From assembly GCF_001469955.1 (NCBI RefSeq), contig NZ_LOPU01000016.1:351685-415684 (forward strand): a DNA stretch of 64,000 bases, written 5' to 3'. Positions within the stretch are counted from its first letter, which is position 1. The number at the start of each line of letters is the position of its first letter. This document shows, in pieces, positions 52,323 through 61,500 of this stretch. The notes below the pieces were generated by a model. The model was not told the DNA's origin. It saw only the letters and a list, made by a program, of their open reading frames with translations, and ran no database searches. Source of the DNA: Haloprofundus marisrubri (lineage in GTDB: Archaea > Halobacteriota > Halobacteria > Halobacteriales > Haloferacaceae). The position numbers and the translations under genes were made by a program.

Positions 52323-52784
52323 ATGCCTACCCGCCCGATCTACAATATCGCCTATCTTCAGGAGCATGGTCCGTCACCAGAAAATGAGTTGCCGACAACC
52401 CCACGAATTCGGCATCGAGAAGCTGGACTCCGATTTTTTGCTGTGGGGAGAGGTCGAGGTGGGACCCAGGCGTTCAACGGTGTTGTCACCAAAGTCGCTT
52501 ATCTCGAAGATCACGACCGTGAAACCGTCCTCCGTGAGTTTCTCGATGAGAATTCACAGTTGGTGGAAGCAATAAATCGCCGTGCGCTCACGCAATTACT
52601 CGGTCAGATGGGTCGCTCGTGGTCGAAACTTTCGAGCGACGTGCTTGACGACTACTACGAAGATGTCAGCTCCCGCGGGCCGACTGGATTCGGTGGTCAG
52701 ACACAGGACTGCCCGTTCTGCGGAGCGGAAGTCAAAAAGGGCGGATTGCCGAGCCACATTGCTGGGAAGTGTGAGGAAACCTAG
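52323..52784 (+). CDS. hypothetical protein with C-terminal zinc finger
   Basis: A 153-residue protein divergent from the Hint gene. The body is helical and charged (REFLDENSQLVEAINRRALTQLL); the end has CPFCGAEVKKGGLPSHIAGKC, a CCHC-type zinc finger. The ATG at 52323 is the likely start. Small zinc-finger proteins of this sort are common on haloarchaeal plasmids. Function unknown. Confidence 0.65.
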   Translation: MPTRPIYNIAYLQEHGPSPENELPTTPRIRHREAGLRFFAVGRGRGGTQAFNGVVTKVAYLEDHDRETVLREFLDENSQLVEAINRRALTQLLGQMGRSWSKLSSDVLDDYYEDVSSRGPTGFGGQTQDCPFCGAEVKKGGLPSHIAGKCEET

Positions 52785-53621
52785 CCGCGTGGGTCTCTGT
52801 CTGACTGGGAGTCTTGGACAACCACGACGAGATGTACAATCACTCAGTATCCGGAAACATTGCTATGCACCCAATGTGTACAGGGTAGATTGTTCTGACT
52901 CAGTCTGAGTTAGTCCACACAACTGCCGTCGAAGAAACGCTTCGTCGAGATTGCGACCAGAGACTCTCTACGCCGATTTTGTTGACAACACCGATTGACG
53001 AGTCAACACTGTATTGTGCGACAATCGTCTCGATTCTGTCGAACTCGAATTCTCCATACAAATGGCCTCTCGCCCATGATTTCATGGAAGAACAACTCTC
53101 CAAGGACATCGCCGTCAGACCTCACTTATTAACTCAGAAACACCGCTTTCAGAGCTTCTAGATGCTGCTAATGGTCGAAAAAGCGTCTCAATACGTTTGC
53201 CTTGGTATCGCATCATCGTCTGTTTTGACCCACTGTTATCGGCGTACAAATCCATCACGTACTGCGGTTTGGTGAGTCTGCCAATAGCCAAATTTGTTCC
53301 ATTCATCGATTATTAAACAGCGCACAAAACGTGACTCAGAGACTCTCTGTGCAACGATCTATCTTTCCAACGTAGCTTCGCTCAGTCCACCTGTGGCTCT
53401 TCGTCGACAACCTATCCTGTACACACTGTTTAGACCACTATATTCCGGATGGACGTCTCGCTGTACAGCCACTAAACCTATCAATAACTAGCTTCGAACT
53501 GGCCCGGAAACCATGAATTCGACATGGAAACACAAGTGTACCGGCCGTTTTCAAAACATCATCTATAGTCGAATTCGAAGTGCTCATTGCGTCGGTTGCT
53601 ATCTGCATCGAGTGAACAGAG
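52785..53621. other. gene-poor low-GC stretch with coding fragments
   Basis: About 840 bp with stops in all frames. Two adjacent minus-strand fragments in different frames (53115-53306, containing LYADNSGSKQTMMRYQGK, and 52900-53109) could be one decayed gene with a frameshift, but I cannot assign a family. No tRNA or terminal inverted repeats are seen. Confidence 0.4.
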
Positions 53622-54935
53622 ATGACGACAGTGGAGTTACCAAGCCGGGCAGGGCTCCCCGAAGCGCTCGTCGCTCGTGACCAATGGGTGTGCTGGCGCG
53701 AGGAGAGTCGCAGCGGGAAGCCAACGAAAATCCCAGTCAATCCCGAAACGAAACGCTACGCGTCAACGACTGACCCCGACACGTGGGCCTCGTTCGACGT
53801 GGCTCACGAAACAGCGACAGAAAAATCTGGATACGGACTTGGGTTCGTATTCACCGCAGCAGATTCACTCGTCGGTGTCGACCTTGACGACTGCCGTGAC
53901 TCCGAAACCGGAGAGGCGACTGGGTGGGCAACCGAGATCGTCGACACACTCGACTCGTACACCGAAGTCAGCCCCTCAGGAACAGGCTATCACGTGATCG
54001 TCCACGGCAAACTGCCTGGTGACAGAAACCGATCGGGAGACGTCGAACTGTACGAGAATGCACGCTTTTTCACCGTCACTGGCGACCACGTCGAGGAAAC
54101 TCCAACCGAAGTCTGTGAACGAGATGAGGAACTCAGCGTAGTCCACGAAGCGTACGTGGGGTCGACAACGATATCTTCTGCTGAAGACGACCATTCAGAC
54201 ACGCAGAATCAAGACGACGACAGTGAGGCTGTGAAGCGCTCTGAGAGCGGGAGTGATGATTCAGCTAGCTCAACCCTATCATCGCCATCCGGCTCAGTGA
54301 TCGATTTGGACGACGAAACACTGCTCCAGAAAGCACGGAGTGCTGGAAACGGCGAAAAATTCGGTCGGCTCTGGCGTGGGGACACGAGCGGATATGAGAG
54401 CCAGTCGGAGGCGGATTTCGCGCTGTGTTCGCTGCTTGCTTTCTGGACCGGTGGTGACGAGCACCGTGTCGACCGACTGTTCCGCGACTCTGGATTGATG
54501 CGCGAGAAGTGGGACGAACGGCACTTCGCCGACGGCAGTACGTACGGTAAGAAAACAGTCGAGCGAGCGGTTTCAGGGACAAGTGAGTTCTACAGTCCGC
54601 AAACGACTACCGAACAATCGGAGTTGCAGTCGACGGAGACCGCCACTACGTCGTCACCATCTCCCAACGGCAATCAAAACGCTGGGGCAGTATCGAAGAG
54701 TCCAGCTAGCTCGACACATCTCGAAAACGTTCGAGAGCGTGAGCAAGCCCGACTGGAGACGATTACAGAGCTAGAGCAGGTGGTTCAACGGCTTCGTGGT
54801 GAGATCGAGACCTTGGAGACGGAACTCGAAGCCGAGCGCTCTCGTCGACGAGCACTCGAACAGGAGACCGAAAGCAGTACTGGCACCTCAGAGAGTTTCT
54901 TTGCCGTTTTCCAGTCAGTTCTGCCGTGGAATTAG
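53622..54935 (+). CDS. primase-polymerase (NrS-1/AEP-like)
   Basis: A 437-residue replication protein. The N-terminal primase-polymerase domain has DQWVCWREE, the catalytic GVDLDD at 85-90, SPSGTGYHVIVHG at 117-129 with His124, and ARFFTVTGDH. A disordered Ser/Asp linker follows (about 180-230), then a helical bundle (about 237-320; LFRDSGLMREKWDERH) like the accessory domain of NrS-1-type polymerases. The C-terminus is a coiled coil (about 365-415). No helicase domain is present. It probably primes replication of the element or its conjugative strand. Confidence 0.82.
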   Translation: MTTVELPSRAGLPEALVARDQWVCWREESRSGKPTKIPVNPETKRYASTTDPDTWASFDVAHETATEKSGYGLGFVFTAADSLVGVDLDDCRDSETGEATGWATEIVDTLDSYTEVSPSGTGYHVIVHGKLPGDRNRSGDVELYENARFFTVTGDHVEETPTEVCERDEELSVVHEAYVGSTTISSAEDDHSDTQNQDDDSEAVKRSESGSDDSASSTLSSPSGSVIDLDDETLLQKARSAGNGEKFGRLWRGDTSGYESQSEADFALCSLLAFWTGGDEHRVDRLFRDSGLMREKWDERHFADGSTYGKKTVERAVSGTSEFYSPQTTTEQSELQSTETATTSSPSPNGNQNAGAVSKSPASSTHLENVREREQARLETITELEQVVQRLRGEIETLETELEAERSRRRALEQETESSTGTSESFFAVFQSVLPWN

Positions 54936-55134
54936 TCTGTTACTGGATTCTTCTAAAATTGGTGCTGAGTGTTTTCACTGAACAGTAGAGTTGTCTCTGT
55001 CGAAAATCGATAGGCTACTCCATGAATCCTACTCAAATCCTCTGGTTAAGCTAATCACGACGTCAGGATAGCTACTGCGAGATTCTGCTTCATCGCCAGC
55101 ATCGTTGATGTCAGATAACATTGTATGAGTTCTC

Positions 55135-55953
55135 ATGAGTAGAGTTGCGTGGATAGCTGCCTCAACGACTCTTACCTACTTTGCCAAGCAGTACTTCGGT
55201 GAGGATAGCCTTCCTGCCGACATGGGAATAGCTCTAATCGATGTCCACACGACCGATCCAGAGGTGATCAATGGGATCCGTCGGATAGAGTCTGAATTAG
55301 CCGGCATTCGGCAGGACCTGGTTGCCGTAAAACATGGACCATACAACACCGGCCACCGTTACCTCAAGAAGGCGTTGCGGTTGGAGTGGGGTTCTCCTGA
55401 GCGTGAAGACAACCTTCGGAATGCAATATGGATGTTTACTCGGGCATCGGGCCAAGAATCTATTGTAACCACAGTCGATGCTCTCTGTTTAGCTTCTATG
55501 TGTCACTTATTACTCGGTGAAAGCACCCTTAGCAAGATTACCTTTGAGGAGGCATATGAAGAGGGTTGGCATGGTCTTTCTTCTCTCGAAACGGAGTATA
55601 ATGATGTCCACTTTGAGAGGTGGCGGGATGTAAACTCGTGGTCACTTCTCGAAACTTGGGGTGTGGGTTCTAAGGGTAAAGCAGCCTGGCAACGACTGGA
55701 CGAGTATACTGCAGAGCAACAAAGAATAGTAGCTGACGCTTGGATGACGATTGCTCAGATGGAAACCCTCGTAGAGATATTAGAAACGTTTGATTCTCCT
55801 CTTCTGCGAGACAAGAAGCTGGAAGACTTGCGTGGATTTTGGGAATCTGACTCTGAGTCTTCGAGTAGTTCGGGTTCATCTGGTGCCTCTGGTCTCAATA
55901 ACTCTGAAAGAACCCCTGAAGAGATAATTGGTGATGCCCTTTGGGGAATGTAA
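55135..55953 (+). CDS. hypothetical protein, low-GC gene
   Basis: A 272-residue protein of unknown family. It is mostly helical with two hydrophobic patches (VAWIAASTTLTYFAK; VDALCLASMCHLLLG), an Arg/Glu-rich middle, and an Asp/Ser tail. It uses more A/T-ending codons than its neighbours, suggesting separate acquisition. It ends 42 bp before the stop of the convergent ATPase gene. Confidence 0.65.
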   Translation: MSRVAWIAASTTLTYFAKQYFGEDSLPADMGIALIDVHTTDPEVINGIRRIESELAGIRQDLVAVKHGPYNTGHRYLKKALRLEWGSPEREDNLRNAIWMFTRASGQESIVTTVDALCLASMCHLLLGESTLSKITFEEAYEEGWHGLSSLETEYNDVHFERWRDVNSWSLLETWGVGSKGKAAWQRLDEYTAEQQRIVADAWMTIAQMETLVEILETFDSPLLRDKKLEDLRGFWESDSESSSSSGSSGASGLNNSERTPEEIIGDALWGM

Positions 55954-55994
55954 ACACCGATTAATTTCACACACGGGTGATTTGTTTCTGGACC

Positions 55995-58900
55995 CTACTG
56001 AAGCAACGTATCCCGAATGTATCGCATCGTCCCAATCTCGGTTAATCCTGGTCGATCAATGCTGAACCGCTGTGGCGGCGAATTCCGACTGTAGGTCTTC
56101 TCGACACGTGGGTCGCCCTCAGGCGGGTCATTGAGCATCTCGACGACATCGTGAGCATCGTCTCGCGTCCGAACAATCCAAATCGCCGCTTCAGGGTCGA
56201 ACGCTGCCATCTTGTCGAAGTCTTCAGGGATAGCGCGACGTCGGTCGTTGTTGATGCGTTCGGCTTCGAGCGTGACGACGACTTTTCCATTCTCGTCGAG
56301 ACAGACAGCGTCGAGACGATGGTCGTCGTTCTCGTCGCTGTAGTAGGTGACGACCTCTGCGGCTTCGGACTCTGGATTCTCGACGAACGCCTGTTCGAGA
56401 TACTGTCGTCCCACTTCGACCATCGCCACGTGGAGACTCGATTCGCTGAGGTCACCGCGTCCATCGCCGTGAGCAATCCCTTCACGATGGCCGACCTGAA
56501 TTTCGGCTCGACCCTTCGGTGTGACTGTGTAGAGCTTGTAGGGGTGGCTGCAGTCCTCGTTGAGCAGTCCCTCGTCGATGAGTTCGTCGACGGCGTCACG
56601 TTCGATGCCCGCGTATTCGATGAGACGAACCATGCTGTCGCGGGTGATATCGTACTCCCACTCGGTGTCGTAACGCTTCTGGTGAGCATTGTAGACGACC
56701 TGGAGGAACGCGAGTTGGCGATCTGTGTACTCGCTTTGGCGGCGCTCTGCAGTCGAGAGTTTGAGGTTCACATCACAGACAGGGATATCGTCGCGGTCGA
56801 TCTCAGCGAGTGAGTGACAGCACTGAATCCCCCGAAGGATTCCGTTCTGGGTTGGGTCGTATCTCGTCTCACAGTTCTCACAGACAAGGGCATGTGCGCC
56901 GATATCGTACGTAATCGCGTCGGGTAGACGATTCGTGAGTGGGAACGCCGTATCCAGTGGTGGATTCGAGCCGTCGAACTCGCCAGTAGTGAGATTCGTG
57001 CTGGAGCGTCCTTCGGGTGCAGAAAGTTCGAGACCGTAGTCGAGACGCGTCCGGTCACGCACAACATCGAAGGCCGCATCGAACGCCGTCTGGCCTGCGT
57101 GTCTGAGTGGGTCGTCTCCGTCTGGGTGACCTGGTGGGAGTGGGGCCGACCCGACGAGGAACGGCCGCGGTTCGGATTCGTTGAACGGCGCGGGGAGACT
57201 GACGAGCCACTGGCCACGACGGAGTGCTCGAAGTCGATTGCCAACGTCTTTTGCGTCCATGTCCGCGGTAGCGAGTCGACGAGCGAGGTCACGGTCGACG
57301 GCGACGTTCCCTGTGACGATCGTGGAGACGTTGTTCAACAACTCCGCGTAGGCTTCGCGTGATCGTTCTCGGAGTTGGGCGGGGAACTGCATCGAAAGCG
57401 TGACTGAGAGGCCGAACGACCGTGATTGGGCGAGTAGATCAGTCATCAGGCCAGTGGCCGCAACCTGAGATGCCTCTTCGAGATAGAGATTGACCAGTGG
57501 ATGCTCTTTCGAGTCTGATTCTCGGGTGCGACGCTGCAGTGCACTCCAGAGTTTCGAGAGGAGCACAAGCGTGATGGCACGGCGACTCTCCGGTCTGAGC
57601 CCGCCTGTGTCGATGAGGATGACTGCGTCTTCGTCGATGAGTTTTCGAAAATCGAGTTCGGGGTCCATGTCGTCCTCGGGAACGTGGTTGAACAGTCGCC
57701 CAAGACGGTCGTCGATTGGAACCTTCTCGATACGGTTTGCAACCCCCTGCATCAGTTCGTCGAACGACCGTTGGCTGTTGGACGCGACGCCAGCGAGCAT
57801 TCCTTGGAGGTCAGGGTCGCTCACTGGTGGGGCGTCGCGTGTCTGGTGCATCCGTCCCGTGATGTGCTGGAACTCCCGGTGGCTGAAGGCATCCGAACCA
57901 TGCACGGGGTCGAACAGTGCTTTGACGAGATATCGGATGATGTCGGGTGAGCGGACCGCTTGCTCGAAGCGATCTCTACCCATGATACCCTGCAGAATTT
58001 CGATATAGTGGTCGACGACGTCTTCGACGGCCGTCGTCCGGTCGATGCCTGCGTCGAGTTGATCTCGAATATCGAAAAACGAGAGCGCGGGGAGGACGTT
58101 CGCACAATCGAAGTAGTAGACGTTTTCGAGGGTGCCGTATTCGGCGTAGTGCGCTCGCAGATACTCGACGGGCATCCCATCGCCTTTCGGGTCGATAAGG
58201 ATGTCCGCGCCATCTGTGGCGTCGTGGTTCGTGAGCATCGCGTTGATGAGCGAGGTCGATTTGCCTGAGCCAGTTCTCCCGAACCATGCGAGATGGAGTG
58301 GTTGGAGTGAGGGTGGGAGGACGAGTGCGTCATCGTCGGGGGTGCCGTCTTGGGTGAGCGGGTGGCCGAGTGTGAGACCTGCTCCGTGGTAGTGTGTGAG
58401 TTCGCTTGCTGGCGGTCGTGGTTGGGCGGTGCGTTCACCGAGTGTTGGGTCGATGGCGCGTTTTGCTGCAGTGGTGAGTGCCGAACCATCGAGGACAGTG
58501 AAGTTGCCAAGTTCCTGTGGGTCAGCGATGATTGCTTTCGAGCGCGTCGGCGTCCACGGGAGTCTGGTTCTGAGTGTGTCGTAGTCGGGCTGGTGGACTG
58601 TTTGGGTTCGGACGTCGTCGAGTACGTCTCTCGGGGTTCGTTTCGAGTCGGGTGTTCGGACCACACCCGTGATATCGTAGTTCGTGTGGCCCACGTCACT
58701 CAGTGTCGTACTGAGTTCTTGAGCGACGGTTTTAGGAGTTGGTGAACTAGGTTTCGAGGAGTTTTCATCCGCGACGGTGGCCGGGTCGGTGGTGACGGCG
58801 CGGGCGTTCACGACGAACGTATGGCGAGCGTCTCGGGCGTCGATCTCTTCGAGGCGAGGTTTTGCGCTATCGGGAATCTGCGTGTTCTCTGGAGTCTCCG

Positions 58901-59591
58901 TTGTCGTTGGCCCGAACAGCGTCGCAGCAGCCCGTTGTGTGGCCGTGTCCTCTCCGTTCTTGAGTTGGTGTTTGCGATAGCTGGCGTCACCACGCCAGTC
59001 ACGATACGGATAGACGAGTGCTTGGTAGACGACCGGAAGCGGTTGATTAGCTATTGTTTCGACGACGGCGGCGAGCGGGACGCGGGCCGTGTCGTCGTCC
59101 GAAAAGTCTGCAAGATGTGTCAGCTGTGTCTGCCAGTCGTCGTAGCGGTCGACGTCGCCGCAAAACTCGACTGCAGCGCACGCTTCTGGTTCGGTAGGTT
59201 GGTCGAGTGGGTGCTCGACGAGTTGTGTTCGCTTGAACTCGTAGGTCTCTGGAAACAGCCCACGGAGAATCCGTTCGAGTTGCGTCAGGAGTGAGTCTGT
59301 GGTTTCGGTCGATTGGGTTTCTGTGGTTACGCCGACGTAGTAGGTGACGCTTGAGTCGCTTCCACCATCACTGACGAGCAACCATTCGAGCGTGGGTTTG
59401 TGGGTGTTGTTGAAGAGCGTGGTGAGCCAGTTTCCGTCGACGTTGTATTCGAGATTGTGGAGGCGCTTCCAGTGTCTTGCGACAGTGTCTGGGTCGACTG
59501 TGTCGTCACTCGGTGTGATCTCGATGTATTCGGATGATTGGTCGTCGGTATCGGTGTCAGAACTGTTAGTAGAAATATCGTCGGTGGCCAT
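55995..59591 (-). CDS. VirD4/TraD-like conjugative ATPase with C-terminal extensions
   Basis: A 1198-residue protein. N-terminal 400 residues are a haloarchaeal-specific region. The RecA-like motor has Walker A GRTGSGKST (438-446) and Walker B LVNLYLEEAS (699-708), plus LSMQFPAQLRERS. A zinc ribbon follows (Cys904, Cys907, Cys924/925), then a winged-helix-like region (about 955-1050). The last part (about 1080-1140) has RLDAVCL and VVVTLEAE, a pattern recalling PD-(D/E)xK nucleases. It likely couples substrate DNA to a transfer channel; no pilus genes are in view. Confidence 0.85.
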   Translation of the reverse strand: MATDDISTNSSDTDTDDQSSEYIEITPSDDTVDPDTVARHWKRLHNLEYNVDGNWLTTLFNNTHKPTLEWLLVSDGGSDSSVTYYVGVTTETQSTETTDSLLTQLERILRGLFPETYEFKRTQLVEHPLDQPTEPEACAAVEFCGDVDRYDDWQTQLTHLADFSDDDTARVPLAAVVETIANQPLPVVYQALVYPYRDWRGDASYRKHQLKNGEDTATQRAAATLFGPTTTETPENTQIPDSAKPRLEEIDARDARHTFVVNARAVTTDPATVADENSSKPSSPTPKTVAQELSTTLSDVGHTNYDITGVVRTPDSKRTPRDVLDDVRTQTVHQPDYDTLRTRLPWTPTRSKAIIADPQELGNFTVLDGSALTTAAKRAIDPTLGERTAQPRPPASELTHYHGAGLTLGHPLTQDGTPDDDALVLPPSLQPLHLAWFGRTGSGKSTSLINAMLTNHDATDGADILIDPKGDGMPVEYLRAHYAEYGTLENVYYFDCANVLPALSFFDIRDQLDAGIDRTTAVEDVVDHYIEILQGIMGRDRFEQAVRSPDIIRYLVKALFDPVHGSDAFSHREFQHITGRMHQTRDAPPVSDPDLQGMLAGVASNSQRSFDELMQGVANRIEKVPIDDRLGRLFNHVPEDDMDPELDFRKLIDEDAVILIDTGGLRPESRRAITLVLLSKLWSALQRRTRESDSKEHPLVNLYLEEASQVAATGLMTDLLAQSRSFGLSVTLSMQFPAQLRERSREAYAELLNNVSTIVTGNVAVDRDLARRLATADMDAKDVGNRLRALRRGQWLVSLPAPFNESEPRPFLVGSAPLPPGHPDGDDPLRHAGQTAFDAAFDVVRDRTRLDYGLELSAPEGRSSTNLTTGEFDGSNPPLDTAFPLTNRLPDAITYDIGAHALVCENCETRYDPTQNGILRGIQCCHSLAEIDRDDIPVCDVNLKLSTAERRQSEYTDRQLAFLQVVYNAHQKRYDTEWEYDITRDSMVRLIEYAGIERDAVDELIDEGLLNEDCSHPYKLYTVTPKGRAEIQVGHREGIAHGDGRGDLSESSLHVAMVEVGRQYLEQAFVENPESEAAEVVTYYSDENDDHRLDAVCLDENGKVVVTLEAERINNDRRRAIPEDFDKMAAFDPEAAIWIVRTRDDAHDVVEMLNDPPEGDPRVEKTYSRNSPPQRFSIDRPGLTEIGTMRYIRDTLLQ

Positions 59592-59682
59592 TGTTGGTTG
59601 CTAGGAGTGTCTGAAAGTCTGTTTCTGCGTAGTTTTTGGTGAGTAAAGAATCAGTCATAAATGCTCCTGTCTTCGAACGCCC

Positions 59683-59764
59683 CCGGCGTCGTCGAGCCCC
59701 GCGACTCGCTGCGCGCCTCACTCCGCTCGGTGCTTACATCGTCGGGGGACCGCGACGACGCCGG
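59683..59764. repeat. 12-bp inverted repeat in a GC-rich island
   Basis: CCGGCGTCGTCG at 59683-59694 and CGACGACGCCGG at 59753-59764, 58 bp apart, within a high-GC island in the otherwise lower-GC element. Could be a hairpin RNA, an insertion remnant or a regulatory site; it sits between the ATPase gene start and the zinc-finger gene. Confidence 0.55.
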
Positions 59765-59828
59765 CCCCGTTCATTCCCGCCCTGTCGGGAGGATGGTCGA
59801 GTGTCTGTACCGGGTTTGAGTGGTGTGT

Positions 59829-59873
59829 GCGACAGCGAGTTTATCGGCCCCCTGATGGGCGGAGGGCAATTCA
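59829..59873 (+). promoter_or_regulatory. conserved upstream block, copy 1
   Basis: Almost identical to 62933-62978. It holds GTTTATC (TATA-like), a GCCC-N6-GGGC inverted repeat and GGAGGG 8 nt before the ATG. Strong conservation outside the coding part implies a function at DNA or RNA level. Confidence 0.7.
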
Positions 59874-60095
59874 ATGAGTCTGCTTTCACAGTCCGACAGT
59901 CGTATCGCTTGTCTCTGGATTCGGAGTCTTCGCGCGTTTGGGCGACAGCCTATAGCACCTGTTCCAGTTCGGTGTGAACATCCAACCGCTGACCGAGAAA
60001 CCCACCTCACGGGTGGTTGGTACATCCGTTCCTGCGAGCACTGTGGAGAAGTATTGGATCGGCGTCGACTGGCGTCAGAACAGTGCGACTCGTGA
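59874..60095 (+). CDS. small zinc-finger protein, copy 1
   Basis: A 73-residue basic protein: RIACLWIRSLRAFGRQ, then CEHPTADRETHLTGGWYIRSCEHCGE, giving a Cys-His...Cys-x2-Cys zinc site, and an Arg-rich end DRRRLASEQ. Copy 2 at 62979-63209 is closely similar. The two copies flank the DUF7342 gene, the origin and orc1. Nucleic-acid binding is likely; the role is unknown. Confidence 0.75.
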   Translation: MSLLSQSDSRIACLWIRSLRAFGRQPIAPVPVRCEHPTADRETHLTGGWYIRSCEHCGEVLDRRRLASEQCDS

Positions 60096-60202
60096 CGACC
60101 GTGCTTCAGAGGAAATGCAGTATACAGCTAACTAGCAGTCAACCATATAGGAAATTATTCCTCGAAGCAAGAACTATATCCGTAACCGCGCAAGATCGAC
60201 TT

Positions 60203-60724
60203 ATGTCTAATACAGAATTCCCAGACGGCCCCCCACCCTTTGAGGACCCGTTTCGTGGCGAGGACGTCGAACAGCGCATCTACGGAACAATCCTCCAGAC
60301 ACGCGAGCCGACAGCCGCGAGTGCTATCGCCAAGCAAGTCGATTGTGACCCGAAGACTGCCCGGAAGTACCTGAGTTGGTTTGCTGACCTTGGGATTGTC
60401 ACGCCTCACGACGGTCACCCGACCACCTACGAGCGTAACAACGCGTACTTCGAGTGGCGGCGAATCAACCGGCTCGCAGCCGAGTACTCTATTGAGGAAC
60501 TCCAGCAGCGAGTCCAAGAGCTGACCACGCGTATCGAAGAATACGAAGACACATACGACGCTGCGATGCCTGCGGCTGTCGACGCTGTCGCTACTGCAGA
60601 AGCGAGTGACAACCGGACAATCGACGACATCTATAGTGATCTCGGTGACTGGGCGACCGCTCGTGAGGAACGCACGCGCTATGAACGCGCTCGCCAGCAA
60701 CGCGCTGGTGCTAAGAGTGAGTAG
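60203..60724 (+). CDS. DUF7342-type winged-helix protein
   Basis: A 173-residue protein. An N-terminal winged helix-turn-helix (about 25-80; RIYGTILQTREPTAASAIAKQVDCDPKTARKYLSWFADLGIV) precedes an amphipathic coiled-coil (LQQRVQELTTRIEEYE) and a charged tail. This is the pattern of haloarchaeal plasmid regulators annotated DUF7342. Position next to the origin suggests control of orc1 or copy number. Start 60203 excludes an unlikely basic upstream extension. Confidence 0.8.
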   Translation: MSNTEFPDGPPPFEDPFRGEDVEQRIYGTILQTREPTAASAIAKQVDCDPKTARKYLSWFADLGIVTPHDGHPTTYERNNAYFEWRRINRLAAEYSIEELQQRVQELTTRIEEYEDTYDAAMPAAVDAVATAEASDNRTIDDIYSDLGDWATAREERTRYERARQQRAGAKSE

Positions 60725-60768
60725 ACGTCTGGGTGTACATTTCCGTCTTCAGAGTCAGATAGAGCAGA

Positions 60769-60795
60769 CCCCCACACCACATTTCGAATGAATTC
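60769..60795 (-). repeat. ORB 1 (inverted)
   Basis: Minus-strand GAATTCATTCGAAATGTGGT followed by GTGGGGG; opposite in orientation to the other three and 420 bp away. Confidence 0.8.
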
Positions 60796-61217
60796 TCCTC
60801 CGAACAAGTAGGCGGGTTAGATTCCCAACGGTGGTCTGTTTGATGCCGAAGACCGAACTCACGCGTACAACGCATACTGCTGCGGGCTATTCACGTGTTT
60901 TTAGAGAGCTTGAGTTCGACGATTCGTTTGCAGTATAGTATCTTGTGGAGTAGGAAATATAATACAGATCAAGCCCCACTAGGACCACTCCTCTGGCCGT
61001 AAGAAGGAGGGTGATCTGCACTCACTGATTTTTCTGGTGTACCTTTATATACTCTGTTCGAGGTAGATTCGAGATTCTGAAAAACTTCTCATTGCATAAT
61101 CTACAGAACACCATCTTTCAGATGATTTCTGGCTAACAGCCCGTCTATAGAGTATCTGGCCACCACAGAGAGACCATGCACGTGAACGCAGGAATCTTCT
61201 GTTATTCTCTATGCTCT

Positions 61218-61246
61218 GAATTCATCTGAAATCCGGTGTGGGTGTG
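61218..61246 (+). repeat. ORB 2
   Basis: GAATTCATCTGAAATCCGGT followed by GTGGGTGTG, with the G/T-rich end typical of haloarchaeal ORBs. Confidence 0.8.
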
Positions 61247-61333
61247 TCCTGCTCATTTCGTAGCAACAAGAGAGCCAAACATTTGGTTAGCCCTGTAGTG
61301 GTGAGTTCACTCGTTGAAGACGTGTTTCGAGAG

Positions 61334-61360
61334 GAATTCAATTGAAATGTGGTGTTGTGG
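61334..61360 (+). repeat. ORB 3
   Basis: GAATTCAATTGAAATGTGGT followed by GTTGTGG. Confidence 0.8.
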
Positions 61361-61475
61361 CCCAAGCAGGTATTCAACACTACACCATCACCGACAACAG
61401 AGATCGTAGACATCTGTGTGGCCTCTGGATACGTCTTTCACTGGTCTATTCAGCTGAACAAGAAAGACCTAAGTC

Positions 61476-61500
61476 GAATTCATTTGAAATTCGGTATATG
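61476..61500 (+). repeat. ORB 4, overlapping the orc1 start
   Basis: GAATTCATTTGAAATTCGGT followed by ATATG; the last ATG is the orc1 start codon, so bound Orc1 could repress its own gene. Confidence 0.7.

Larger units (their letters stand above)
60725..61497. other. replication origin region
   Basis: 773 bp of AT-rich DNA upstream of orc1, without a gene, with four ORB-like repeats: one inverted at the left side and three forward at the right side. The AT-rich central part (about 60880-61200) is the natural unwinding zone. Layout matches haloarchaeal Orc1-dependent origins. Confidence 0.85.

Noticed and set aside
52900..53306. Transposase remnant
   Set aside because: The two fragments show no DDE or HUH signature and no terminal repeats, so no IS family can be supported.
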